Part shown: piece by piece, positions 19,789 to 29,268 of the stretch
Layout of the letters: the number at the start of each line of letters is the position of its first letter
Position numbering within the stretch: the stretch's first letter is position 1
Origin: Hyphomicrobium_A sp963724945
Lineage (GTDB): Bacteria; Pseudomonadota; Alphaproteobacteria; Rhizobiales; Hyphomicrobiaceae
Direction: 5' to 3'
DNA length: 64,000 nt
Assembly (NCBI GenBank): GCA_963724945.1
Contig: CAVRWL010000003.1
Span: forward strand, 186,001 to 250,000
Notes under the pieces: generated by a model
Told to the model about the DNA's origin: nothing
The model's input: the letters and a program-made list of their open reading frames with translations, nothing else
The model's database searches: none
Program-made: the position numbers and the translations under genes

Positions 19789-20754
19789 TCACGTGCCCGG
19801 AAGCGACCGGCCGGCCAGAATGGCAGCACCCGCTGGCGCCATCCTGCTCGCCTCATGGCCGACGCCTGCAACCTCCTTCAGCCGCCAATTGAAACGTGTC
19901 CCCATCCGCGCGGCAATCGATCTGGCCCTCCGGAAGTAGAAGTGCCCCCGATCATAGCGGGTCTTGCCCTGCTTGAGGGCGTCGGGATCGTTGCGCAGAC
20001 CGGCGTAGTTGACGTCGGCGGTGCCAAGCAAGAGCGTAAAGTTGCACGCAAAGGCCTTGCGTAGCGTCCCCGACCCGATCGGCGCGCCGCGCAGCCCGAA
20101 CGGAAACTGGAATTCGTTGTCCGGCATCATGTACCAGCCGGGATTAGCCGAGACGGCGCGGTCGATCATGCGGCAGCCCGAGTGCAGGACATAGCGCTGC
20201 ACAAACTGGGATCCGGCACCGTGACCGAAGATGCTGAACTTGTGCCGCCGGCTGCCGAGGCTGCTCGCCGCCATCCGGAACGCCTTCTCCACGACGTAGA
20301 AGCTCGTCTGCCGCCAAGGTATCGGCTCCAGGTGGGGCCCGCGCACGTTGCCGAGATTGTACGTCCAGGCGCCGGGCCACTTCTCGGACGTGAACTCGGG
20401 CACGAGAAGAATGGCGCCGTATTGCTCGGCCAGCGGCCGCCAGGTGTCGTAGTAGTCGAAGGCCAGGTGGCGATAGGCTTGGCGGCGCGCTCCCGCCATC
20501 ACGATCCAGATGGGGCTGTCGCTCGATGCCGATGGCGGGCGGTATGTAAAGACGGTGACCGGTCCGCGCGGCACGCCGCCGACCTCGAAGGCTCCGTCGC
20601 CGATGGGCATCCTCTCCCTGGCAGGATCGAAGTGCGTTTCGGTCGCTGCGGCCCCGGCGGTCATCCAGGTAAGCGCGGCCATCAACGCTGCGCTGCGAAA
20701 CATGTGCCGTCGCCTGCGGAGATGTGCGGCTCGGGTTTGCGTGGCGGTGTCCAT
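19789..20754 (-). CDS. Secreted alpha/beta-hydrolase-fold protein, nucleophile replaced
   Basis: 321 residues with an Arg-rich n-region and signal peptide (MFRSAALMAALTWMTAGAAA). The fold is the PHB-depolymerase/esterase type: VTVFTYRPPSA, PIWIVMAGARRQAYRHLAFDYYDTW, AILLVPEF, and the nucleophile elbow FGHGAGSQFVQRYVL. The GxSxG serine is Gly (GHGAG), so ordinary hydrolase chemistry looks lost unless the base is misread (GGT for AGT). A C-terminal GVGHEA supplies the usual His. It overlaps nothing, lies 28 bases after the porin stop and 19 before the lyase, and is probably co-transcribed. Confidence 0.75.
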   Translation of the reverse strand: MDTATQTRAAHLRRRRHMFRSAALMAALTWMTAGAAATETHFDPARERMPIGDGAFEVGGVPRGPVTVFTYRPPSASSDSPIWIVMAGARRQAYRHLAFDYYDTWRPLAEQYGAILLVPEFTSEKWPGAWTYNLGNVRGPHLEPIPWRQTSFYVVEKAFRMAASSLGSRRHKFSIFGHGAGSQFVQRYVLHSGCRMIDRAVSANPGWYMMPDNEFQFPFGLRGAPIGSGTLRKAFACNFTLLLGTADVNYAGLRNDPDALKQGKTRYDRGHFYFRRARSIAARMGTRFNWRLKEVAGVGHEASRMAPAGAAILAGRSLPGT

Positions 20755-20782
20755 TACGGTTGAGCCTTCCAGAGATCCTCGA

Positions 20783-23325
20783 TCAGAACTTGATGCGGAC
20801 GCCGGTATATCCGAACATCATGTCCGCGAGCGGGACGGGGCTGATATAGTACGTCGTTACTGTTTTCGACGTTCTCCCCAAGGCACCCTCCGCGTCGAAC
20901 TTGTAGACACGGAAGCCCGCGTAGAGATCCACTCCGGCGGCATCGATGTCCTGGCAGATCGCGGCCCCGAACATCTGCAGGCTGCTATCGGTGACCTCGG
21001 ACAACCCCGCCTCGTGCAGGCCGGTGATCGCGTCGTCGACCTGCGCATATTCGCCGTAGACGGAGGTGTCGCCGATCGCCCAGTACTGGCGCCGAAGCCC
21101 GAACGCCGTATAGAGGTAATCGATGGGCGGCCGGTTGGTGCCGGGCGGCGTCACGAGCCCTGCCGTGTTCTCTCCATATACGGCTCCAGGAGCAGGGGCG
21201 TCAGTCGATTCAAGACCGTGGAACGTCCGGTGCACGTAGGCAGCGGTGGCGAACAATCCGGTCGGAATATGTAGAATGCTGGCCGAGCCCTTGTACTCCT
21301 CGCGATCGCGGAAGTACTCGGGATGGCCGTCGACAATGCGACCCTCGGTGGTGTCGTGCAGATAACCGGCGCCGAAGCGGAACTTCCAATCGCTGTAGTT
21401 GATGCTGTGCTCGACTGCGACGTCGATAGAAATCGTCCTCGCCCCACGCCACCGAGAGATCGACGTTGCCCCATTGGCCGGAGAAGCGGGGAGCATCGTA
21501 ACGGATGACGTCGCGCCGCAGGGTGTCGACGCTCGCCCCGGCCGAAAAGTCATTCAAGGTCGTGTCGACCGTCCTTGCATCGTTTGTAATCAGCGCACTA
21601 TCGGCCGGGTCGTACCGATCGGCACGCCGCACGACGAAGCTTCCGCCGATCGTGGCGATGTTGGCCGCGCCCGGCATGATGCCGCCGACGTCCTTGAGGA
21701 TGATGTTGTCGGTCGCCGTCGAGGTGTGCCCGAGCGTGACCGTGCCGAGCTCGTTGCTGCGGATCCACCAGGCCGAGTGGCGCAGCTCGAGCGCCTCGTC
21801 GCCGATGGAGGTGAACTGGTTGACGTCGTTCGAGGCCGTATCGTCGAGACCAATCGAGAGCAGATAGCCGGCGCTCCACCCGCGCGCGAACTGCGCGGCG
21901 CCGTTGAAGTTTATGCGGCTTCTGGATGCGACGTTGTCGACGATGTAGACATCCCTCGTGCCGCCGTCGTCCCAGAACAAGGCCATGCGATTGATCCAGC
22001 CGGAGACCGAAAGCGACACATTGTTGTTGCCCTTCCCCGCCGTCGGTGTCCTCGAGCTCGGCGATCCTTTCGTCCAGCTCAGACGGGTCGACAGCGGGTG
22101 CGCTGGACGTCACGGGAGGGAAGGGCGCTAGGCTGTTGCTCGTTGGGGAGGACTGATCGAGCAGCACCGTCAGGCCGAGCGAGCCGCCGTAGAAGAAGAC
22201 GTCGTCATTGGCGCGAACATCATGGTCCCCGGAAGCGTTGACGGTGGCATAGTGCGGAAGCGCCGTACTCACATTATTGAGCCAGAGGAACTGCCCCGAG
22301 GCGGTAAGGTAGGTGCCTTCGGCAAGCTTAAACTCCACACGCGGGTTAATCTCTACGCCTTGTGCAAAGACATTCTTGTGATCGGTCGTCTCGAAGCTCC
22401 GTATGTCAATCCGGTTCTCCGAGGCGAACGTCCGGTTGCGGTCGACAAAGTTATTGTAGAGGCCACCTTTGATGCTTCCACCGATGCGCATCACGTCACC
22501 GACGTCGAACATGTGCTGCAACCCCAACTGCAAGCCGACCAAGCGGTTGTCGGTTCGGATGGTGGCGCGATCGCGGGGCTCGCCAATAGCGGTCCCCGTC
22601 GGGGGCGGGTTGGTCGCGGAGCCCGAGGTGGACATCGCGGTGGAGCTCAGCGTCTCGCCGAAGTAGATGGCGCGCGCGCCGACGCTCAAGCCCGGGATAC
22701 CGAAGGGCCGAACGGCATTGGCTTCGGCACCGAACAGTTTCGTCTCATGATGGATGGCAAGGCCATAGATGTTGTCGGAATTGGCAGTGTTCGGGTAATC
22801 GCTACCCGGTGCATTATCGTAGATGGTGTCCGTGTTGATTGAACCACTGCTCAGCTCGAGCTTTGTCTGTTCGAAGCGGAACGGTGCCACGAAAAACCCT
22901 GACAGCTCGATCGGCTGATCGAGCATCGTCGCGTGCAAGGAAACGCGCATCCCCGGCGCGTAGTCATCGCCCTCGAGGTCCGAGGAGTCAAATTTCACAT
23001 AGCCCGTTGGCGTGGGTTGCGATGATGTAGGCTCTCCGAGCGCGGTGAACGGAACCTTTTTTAGGCCGCTGCGCCAATATGCGAGGCCTTCGATCGTCAG
23101 CCCGCCCGGAGCCGACGCCGCGCCTTTGGAGGGCAACGACGCCGACGGCGCCGTGCCGCCCGCGCTCTCCTCGTCGACGACCACTGTATCGTTGACGTCG
23201 TCGCTGGCGGCAAACGCCGGTGATGGAAGGAAGCTAGCGACGAGCGCGGCCGCGACGCAGGAAAGGGCGTTGCCGGGATCGACCTTGAACGGACTCGTGC
23301 TACGCGTCCCACTGGACCGACGCAT
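20783..23325 (-). CDS. Outer-membrane porin with extra N-terminal barrel (two frameshifts)
   Basis: Three frames join into one protein of about 845 residues. Frame 1 (23325 to about 22038): signal peptide (to ...PAFAASDD), then a barrel-like domain with repeated aromatic strands (YGLAIHHETKLFGAEAN, GLSVGARAIYFGETL, VFFYGGSLGLTVLL) and a coiled-coil linker SELDERIAELED. Frame 2 (to about 21430): GNNNVSLSVSGWINRMALFWDDG, the standard start of an alphaproteobacterial porin. Frame 3: SIDVAVEHSINYSDW ... MMFGYTGVRIKF, ending in Phe. Each shift is +1 at a homopolymer (CCCC 22035-22038; AAA 21430-21432 on the plus strand), so likely errors. GGGGGAG precedes ATG 23325. It heads the porin-hydrolase-lyase operon. 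Confidence 0.8.
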
Positions 23326-23597
23326 TACTCAACTCCCCCACGCAACGTCGACGCTCTTTTTGACGCGCGTCGCTGACACGCAGAGTTTGCGGGGAAGCTC
23401 GCGAAGACGGGATACGAATTAGCGGAAGAGTCGTTCAGGGATATGCATCGGTGCTAATAATATCACGTAATTTCAATTAGTTATGAATATCGCTGAAGAC
23501 GTGCTCGCATGTCGGAATTTTTGCGTGTGTGATGCGCAGGCATCACGACCTGAGTCATGTGCACGCGCGGGAGCATTCTAATGGAGGAATATTAACC

Positions 23598-24536
23598 TTA
23601 CGCGTCGGAGAGCAATTCAACCGAGGCAGCATTCTCCGCACTCCGGTTCCGAAACTCCGTCAGAGTCCGAAGCACGCACTCGATCAAATCTTTGGCGTTT
23701 CCGGATAGCTTTTGATCGCTGTGATGCACGTAGCCGAATGCAATCCAGCGCTCCGGCTCCAACGGCCGAAAGGTCACGGCGCTCAGATCGAGACCGCGCG
23801 CGCTCACCCGGTCGAATACGGCGATGCCGGCGCCGTCGATGGCCAGCTGGCACGCCATCAGCGACGATCGGGTTTCGACCGCGTAGTGTCCGGTCGCCCC
23901 GTTCGATCGCATGAAGTCGTTCATCTGCTGACGCCAGAGCTGATCTTCCCAAAGTCCAAGCAGGTCTTCTCGGGCGAGGTCCGCCGCGGTCACGCGTTTG
24001 CGCCCGGCAAGAGGATGATCCTTGCGCATCACCGCCTCGAGCCGAACCCTGAAGAGCGGATAATTGGTGAGCTCGACGAGAGCGTGGGTTACGGGCAGCG
24101 AGGCGACCGCCAGATCGAAACGGCGCAGCCCGACGAGATTGTCCAAGTCGAAGCGCGACAGGATATCTATCGTGAAGCGCAGCTTCGGGCGCGCGTGGTG
24201 CATGCGCTGGATGGCCGGCGCGATCAGGCCTTGGGCGATGCGCGGCGTGGTGACGAGCCTGAGCTGCTTGTCGCTCGCCTGGATATCCTTGGCAATGCGC
24301 GGGATCTCTCCCAGGCCCGCTAGAATGTGGCGCGTTGCGACGTAGAAGGCCGCGCCTTTTTCGGTCACCCGCAACGTGCGGCCCGAGCGATTAAAAAGCA
24401 GTAGCTTCAGCTCATCCTCGAGTAGCGCGACGAGGCGGCTAACCGCCGGCTGGCTTAGGCCCAGGCTCTTTGAAGCGGCCGTCAGCGATCCGCCTTCGAC
24501 GATGAGTTGGAATGCGCGCAGCGCTTTGAGGTTCAT
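23598..24536 (-). CDS. LysR-type transcriptional regulator
   Basis: 312 residues with an N-terminal winged HTH (MNLKALRAFQLIVEGGSLTAASKSLGLSQPAVSRLVALLE..., residues 1-60) and a LysR co-inducer-binding domain (about 90-300, with LRLVTTPRIAQGLIAPAIQ). It is transcribed away from dctA across a 348-base shared region and upstream of the porin-hydrolase-lyase set, so it is the natural candidate regulator of both. The inducer is unknown; a C4-dicarboxylate or the parent substrate would fit. Confidence 0.93.
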   Translation of the reverse strand: MNLKALRAFQLIVEGGSLTAASKSLGLSQPAVSRLVALLEDELKLLLFNRSGRTLRVTEKGAAFYVATRHILAGLGEIPRIAKDIQASDKQLRLVTTPRIAQGLIAPAIQRMHHARPKLRFTIDILSRFDLDNLVGLRRFDLAVASLPVTHALVELTNYPLFRVRLEAVMRKDHPLAGRKRVTAADLAREDLLGLWEDQLWRQQMNDFMRSNGATGHYAVETRSSLMACQLAIDGAGIAVFDRVSARGLDLSAVTFRPLEPERWIAFGYVHHSDQKLSGNAKDLIECVLRTLTEFRNRSAENAASVELLSDA

Positions 24537-24884
24537 TCGACTACTCGTGCATCGGTCGCATTGGATGCCTCATCTACAAGATTTCGTCGAGAGGGCCATA
24601 CCGCGTTGCGTTAACGATATTCATTCTCCGCGAGCGGCTGGCCAATCCGTAGATACGCCATCGGCGCATGTGCAGCCACGCGAAACAGTGCGTGTCGACA
24701 TTGCGCACGGGAAACGAAAAACGCGATGACTTATCGAAGTTGCGAAACAGATCAAAACATTTGCCGATGGGTCGATATGTCGATCGCACGAAATTCACGC
24801 GAGCCACACAAAGATGCTCGTCGGCGGGCAAAGAAGTGACTTATACTTTTTTAAAAACAGACGTGTTGGGGGGAGATCGCGAGA
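24537..24884. promoter_or_regulatory. Divergent LysR/dctA control region
   Basis: 348 bases between divergent starts. A good -10 like element TATACT lies at 24842-24847 ahead of dctA but no matching -35 is seen, which would fit an activator-dependent promoter. GGGGGGAG (from about 24868) is the dctA ribosome-binding site. I could not pin a single LysR T-N11-A box with confidence. No gene is visible here. Confidence 0.4.
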
Positions 24885-26207
24885 ATGCTGCTCACTGCGC
24901 CGCTAGGCGACGATTTGCCTACCGTATCGGCGAAGAAGCGCATCTACTCCCACCTGTATGTGCAGGTGCTTGCAGCCATCACGATCGGCGTTCTGCTCGG
25001 TTACTACTATCCGGCTGTCGCCGTCGAGATGAAGCCGCTCGGCGACGCTTTCATAAAGCTGATAAGGATGATCATAGCGCCGATCATCTTTTGCACCGTA
25101 GTGCACGGCATCGCATCGATGTCGAATCTGAAGGCCGTAGGCAGCGCAGGCATCAAAGCGCTTCTCTATTTCGAGGTCATCACGACGCTGGCTCTCGTCA
25201 TCGGACTGGCGATCATGAACGGTCTTCGGCCGGGGGCGGGCATGAACGTCGACCCAAGCCAGATCGACGCCTCCGCGATCGCAAGCCTCGTCACCAAAGC
25301 GCACACGCAAGGCACCGTCGAGTTTCTGCTCGACATCATTCCGAGAACCGCCGTCGGCGCTTTCGTGGACGGCAACATTCTGCAGATCCTGCTGTTCGCG
25401 CTGCTGTTCGCCTTCGCGCTACAGGCGATGGGACGACGCGGCCGGCCGCTACTCGAGATCGTCGATCAGATTTCGCACGTGCTTTTTGGCATCGTCGGCA
25501 TCATCATGAAGGCGGCACCGATCGGCGCCTTTGGCGCAATGGCGTTCACCATCGGCAACTACGGCTTCTCGACGCTCGGCTCGCTCGCAACCTTGATGGG
25601 GGCCTTCTATCTGACGTGCGTCGTTTTCATCTTCTTCGTTCTGGGGCCGATTGCCTGGTGCGCGGGTTTCAACATTTTCAGGTTCATCCGCTATATCAAG
25701 GACGAGCTGCTCATCGTGCTCGGCACGTCGTCCTCCGAATCTGTGCTACCGCGGATGATCGCGCGAATGGAGCGACTGGGATGCGAGGAGTCTATCGTCG
25801 GGCTCGTCATCCCGACGGGTTATGCATTCAATCTCGACGGCACCTGCATCTACCTGACAATGGCCACGCTGTTTCTGGCGCAGGCGACCAATGTCGATCT
25901 TTCGCTGGCGCAGCAGCTGGGGATCCTTGGAATCCTTCTGCTCACCTCGAAGGGCGCGGCAGGGGTTACGGGCTCTGGGTTTATCGTGCTTGCAGCCACG
26001 CTCTCATCCACCGGCACAATCGACGTTAACGCGATGGCCCTCATACTCGGCATCGACCGCTTCATGTCCGAGGCGCGCGCCTTGACGAACCTCGTCAGCA
26101 ACGGCGTGGCGACGCTCGTCGTCGCCAAGATGGAGGGAGCGCTCGATGAGGAGCGCATGCATGCCGAACTCAACCGGCATGCGGCCCGTGATGACGCGCG
26201 GAGTTAG
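24885..26207 (+). CDS. dctA: C4-dicarboxylate:cation symporter (DctA-like, DAACS family)
   Basis: 440-residue inner-membrane importer. Family marks: MIIAPIIFCTVVHGIASM, the re-entrant serine loop GTSSSESVLPRM (about 282-293), NLDGTCIYLTMATLFLAQATN (about 315-335), and SKGAAGVTGSGFIVLAATL with IDRFMSEARALTNLVSN at the end. This combination is characteristic of DctA/GltP carriers; DctA is favoured by length and motif wording. It should take up succinate, fumarate or malate with protons or sodium. Its placement beside a LysR gene and an exported lyase of a fumarate-releasing superfamily suggests it imports the lyase product. Confidence 0.9.
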   Translation: MLLTAPLGDDLPTVSAKKRIYSHLYVQVLAAITIGVLLGYYYPAVAVEMKPLGDAFIKLIRMIIAPIIFCTVVHGIASMSNLKAVGSAGIKALLYFEVITTLALVIGLAIMNGLRPGAGMNVDPSQIDASAIASLVTKAHTQGTVEFLLDIIPRTAVGAFVDGNILQILLFALLFAFALQAMGRRGRPLLEIVDQISHVLFGIVGIIMKAAPIGAFGAMAFTIGNYGFSTLGSLATLMGAFYLTCVVFIFFVLGPIAWCAGFNIFRFIRYIKDELLIVLGTSSSESVLPRMIARMERLGCEESIVGLVIPTGYAFNLDGTCIYLTMATLFLAQATNVDLSLAQQLGILGILLLTSKGAAGVTGSGFIVLAATLSSTGTIDVNAMALILGIDRFMSEARALTNLVSNGVATLVVAKMEGALDEERMHAELNRHAARDDARS

Positions 26208-26581
26208 CGCGAATGACGAAGCAGACCATGCCGAGCTGGCAGGGTCAGCTCCAGAAGCGGACAATACCAGTCCTAAATGGCCTCGAAACGTCAGCTCATG
26301 GCCCTGAGCCGACCACGACAGGGTCATTTTTGTGACGACTGCTGATGGGGGTAAAGCTGACTCGTCGCCTCGAGCAATTGACCCCTGATGTGCGTACGCC
26401 GACAAGCCCTACCGTCCCCACAATCATCTCCAAATTCGGAGTGCTTTGGGGTGTCTTCTCAGGTGCCACAAGGTTCCGCAGTACGCCGTGCCGCGGCATG
26501 AAGTTCTACAGCTTAGGCTGCCGAGTTCGAATCCCTTTGCTATCTTGTTAAGTAATTGAATTTAAACAGAAAAATATGATC
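26208..26581. other. Intergenic region between dctA and tRNA-Ser
   Basis: About 370 bases with no credible gene. It contains a lone T-arm-like fragment (GAGTTCGAATCCC near 26525) without matching stems, and an AT-rich tail (26548-26580). No terminator hairpin with a T-run was found for dctA. Confidence 0.35.
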
Positions 26582-26671
26582 TGGCGGAGAGGGAGGGATT
26601 CGAACCCTCGATACCCTTGCGAGTATGCCGCATTTCGAGTGCGGTGCTTTCAACCACTCAGCCACCTCTCC
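26582..26671 (-). tRNA. tRNA-Ser (anticodon CGA)
   Basis: Read on the minus strand: acceptor GGAGAGG pairs with CCTCTCC, D-arm begins TGGCTGAGTGGTTGAAAG, anticodon loop CTCGAAA gives anticodon CGA, a long variable arm typical of class II Ser tRNA follows, then the T-arm GAGGGTTCGAATCCCTC, discriminator G and encoded CCA. All stems close. Length 90 including CCA. Confidence 0.96.
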
Positions 26672-26785
26672 CGTGTGTGGTCGCGGGGTCTGCAACGGCA
26701 GGCTTCTTATCGTGGGCACTTGCCCCGCGCAAGCCGCTAAGCGGGTGGCCGGGCGCCTGAGGCACTTTCAAGCCGCGCCCCGGCG

Positions 26786-27457
26786 CTAGGTGTCGGCAAA
26801 GGTGGCAAGCTGATGCACGAGCTCGCCGGCAAGCGGGTGGGTCAGGCGCAGGCGGAAGGAGAACGTTGCTGAGCCCTCGTCGCGATGCACGATCTCCATG
26901 CGCCCCGGCTCGAGAAGCTTAGGCCAGCGCCAGCGCCACGGACCCGCCGTGATGAAATAGTGCGCCGAGCGAAAGACGAGCGCCTCCTCCTCGACCGCAA
27001 CGGTGAGCGCCATGCCGATACCGCAGCCGACGTACTCCTCAAGGCCGGTCGGGCCGCGGAAGCGCTTGGCCGAATGGATTGTTTGCGGCGCGCGGCCGGG
27101 ACGCGCGTAGACGCGCGTCCAGCTCTGGCCGCCGAGGCGCTCGTCCTCGGTGACGATGACCAGCGCCGGTCCGGTTGCACGGTTCGATAGCGGCAGCGGC
27201 GCTCCGATCGCACGGGCGAGGAACGCAAGGATGCGCCCCAGGGGCGACAGATCGGTCGCCGTCACCCGGCCGCGGTAGAGCACCATCTCGCTGGGCACCA
27301 TGCGCTTGGAGAAGCGGCGGCGCACCGCCGGCGGCAGCTCCGCCCAAGCCGCCTCGCCGACGAGGCTGCGAAAGCGCACGTCGACGAGCGCAGGATCGAA
27401 GGCTCGCGCCGGCAGCGTCGCTGCTCCATCATCACAAGGACGTTCCAAAGCCTCCAT
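26786..27457 (-). CDS. DUF4166-domain protein
   Basis: About 223 residues from ATG 27457 (GGGGGAG upstream). The sequence fits the DUF4166 family: RRFSKRMVPSEMVLYRG, PLGRILAFLARAIGAPLPL, SWTRVYARPGR and a C-terminal antiparallel stretch ending RLTHPLAGELVHQLATF. Function unknown; the fold is probably a lipid- or small-molecule-binding beta structure. It follows the GbsR-type regulator by 25 bases on the same strand and is probably its main target through autoregulation of the operon. Confidence 0.82.
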   Translation of the reverse strand: MEALERPCDDGAATLPARAFDPALVDVRFRSLVGEAAWAELPPAVRRRFSKRMVPSEMVLYRGRVTATDLSPLGRILAFLARAIGAPLPLSNRATGPALVIVTEDERLGGQSWTRVYARPGRAPQTIHSAKRFRGPTGLEEYVGCGIGMALTVAVEEEALVFRSAHYFITAGPWRWRWPKLLEPGRMEIVHRDEGSATFSFRLRLTHPLAGELVHQLATFADT

Positions 27458-27482
27458 TGGCAGGCACTCCCCCGGACGCAGA

Positions 27483-28049
27483 TCAAGCCGACCGCGCGCG
27501 GCCGGGCTTCTTGCCGCGCATCGCAACCCGCGCTATGGCCCCGCCCATTTTCAACAGCGTCATTAGCGTCGGAGCCGGCAACGCCATGATCTCGGCGAAG
27601 CTCTTGTCGACGGTCTGCGTGAACTCCAACATGGCGGCAAGCCGCTTGCGTGCGCCGATCGAGATGCGCGGATCGCCCTTCGCCTCGGCGACGCACGCGC
27701 GCAGCATGAGAAGCGCGGGATCGATCTCGCGCGCCTTGCGCCCCTCGGCGATGGCCCGCACCATCTCGAACATGTCGGCCTCGGCCGCGTAGTAGTCGCG
27801 CCGGTCGCCCATGGCGTGCACGCGGCGGATCAAGCCCCAGCCCATGAGCTCGCGCAGGCTCGTCGACACGTTGGAGCGCGCCATGGCGAGCGCTTCGGCG
27901 ATGTCCTCCGCGGTCATTGGCGTGTCGGATACGTAGAGGAGCGCGTGGATCTGCGCGACCGAGCGGTTGACGCCCCACGCCGTGCCCATCTCGCCCCAAT
28001 TGAGGACGAAGCGCTTGATCGCCGCCGGCATGACGCTTGTTTCTGTCAT
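27483..28049 (-). CDS. GbsR/MarR-family transcriptional regulator
   Basis: About 188 residues from ATG 28049. Winged helix with QIHALLYVSDTPMTAEDIAEALAMARSNVSTSLRELMGWGLIRRVHA, the GbsR-type DNA-binding domain, preceded by the family's FVLNWGEMGTAWGVNRSVAQ. No Shine-Dalgarno is visible, and the inferred promoter places the transcription start at the A of this ATG, so translation is probably leaderless. Palindromes overlapping the promoter and start suggest autorepression of this gene and the DUF4166 gene. Confidence 0.88.
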   Translation of the reverse strand: MTETSVMPAAIKRFVLNWGEMGTAWGVNRSVAQIHALLYVSDTPMTAEDIAEALAMARSNVSTSLRELMGWGLIRRVHAMGDRRDYYAAEADMFEMVRAIAEGRKAREIDPALLMLRACVAEAKGDPRISIGARKRLAAMLEFTQTVDKSFAEIMALPAPTLMTLLKMGGAIARVAMRGKKPGRARSA

Positions 28050-28087
28050 GACAGAAATATCTGTCTGAACGTGACAATTGTCAATTG
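28041..28087 (-). promoter_or_regulatory. GbsR-gene promoter with overlapping palindromic operators
   Basis: On the minus strand: -35 TTGACA (28084-28079), exactly 17 bases, -10 GATATT (28061-28056), then six bases to the ATG at 28049. Three dyads overlay it: TGACAATTGTCA (28072-28083, perfect), GACAGA-AATA-TCTGTC (28050-28065), and TTCTGTCATGACAGAA (28041-28056, perfect, covering the start codon). All share TGTC/GACA half-sites. Confidence 0.72.
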
Positions 28088-28321
28088 CGCGCAACGGACG
28101 CCGCGGCCTTACTGCCGGATTTTTGGGCAGCTGCGCGCGTGAACTTGCCGCATGAATGACGCTTGCGCCCGTACCCGTGGCGACGCGCTGGTGCTAAGAT
28201 GGAAACAAAAGCCAAGATCATTGAAGGAGCCCGCTCGTATTGAGCGCGAAACTTTTCCTCCCCGCTGCGCGTTCGTTGCCAGCCGCTACTTCGCTCGCCG
28301 CCACATCAGGGATGCCGGTCG

Positions 28322-29154
28322 ATGCTCATCAATTACGGATACGAGATCTCCATCACGCTCCCCAAAGCGACGCCGCTGATCTGTCTGCTCGACGTCCATC
28401 CCGAGCGCCGCGGTGACATCCGCGCGGAGGCACCGTTTCGCAGTACGCCGGCCGTCCCCTCGATGACCTACCTCGACGGGTTCGGCAACCGCTGCCGCCG
28501 CCTCATTGCGCCTGCCGGCGACATCACCCTGTACCTCGACGGCACGATCTTCGACGACGGCTGGCCCGATCCCGTCGCACCGCAGGCGTGCGAGCTGGCC
28601 GTCGAGCGCCTACCCTATGAGACGCTCGTCTACCTGCTCGGCAGCCGCTACTGCGAGACCGACCGCCTGAGCCAGACCGCGTGGGATCTGTTCGGCAACC
28701 TCGCGCCCGGCTGGAACCGCGCCCAGGCCATCTGCGATTTCGTGCACAATCATTTGACGTTCGGCTACGAGCACGCGCGTGCCACGCGCACCGCGCTCGA
28801 GGCCTACTCAGAGCGATCGGCGTGTGCCGCGACTTCGCCCACCTCATGATCGCGTTCTGCCGCTGCCTCAACATCCCAGCGCGCTACGTCAACGGCTACC
28901 TCGGCGACATCGGCGTGCCCCCGGACCCTGCGCCCATGGACTTCAGCGCCTGGGTGGAGGTGTTCCTCGGCGGCCGCTGGTACACGTTCGACCCGCGCCA
29001 CAACGCGGCGCGCATCGGCCGCATCGTCGTCGCGCGCGGGCGCGATGCAACCGACGTGGCCCTCATCAACTCGTTCGGGCCGCACAGCTTGAAGCTCTTC
29101 AAGATCTGGACCGACGAGACGACGATGCCGGCGCTGCAGACCGCCCAGGGCTGA
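28322..29154 (+). CDS. Transglutaminase-like cysteine protease-fold protein (frameshifted)
   Basis: About 277 residues once joined. The first frame gives MLINYGYEISITLPKATPL (the bacterial transglutaminase N-terminal domain) through WNRAQAICDFVHNHLTFGYEHA to about 28815. The second resumes at IGVCRDFAHLMIAFCRCLNIPARYVNGYL, which carries the catalytic Cys, and continues through MDFSAWVEVFLGGRWYTFDPRHN. One base appears to be missing at about 28816. The usual HAW histidine position is Ser (FSAW), although this wording may be normal for the subfamily. Likely an intracellular peptidase or cross-linking enzyme of unknown substrate. Confidence 0.8.
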
Positions 29155-29268
29155 GGAGGAGGCTGAGCCGAAGATCTGCCGGAAATTGCCGGAAATCCCG
29201 CCCCATTGCCGACTTGTTCGCGCCACTGCCCTCGTGTTCGATCGCTCGATCGAGTGTGAGGAGATATT

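Noticed and set aside
26515..26560. Partial tRNA or att-site remnant (GAGTTCGAATCCC)
   Set aside because: Neither T-arm nor acceptor stems close, and the orientation is opposite to tRNA-Ser; TTCGAA is itself palindromic and occurs by chance.
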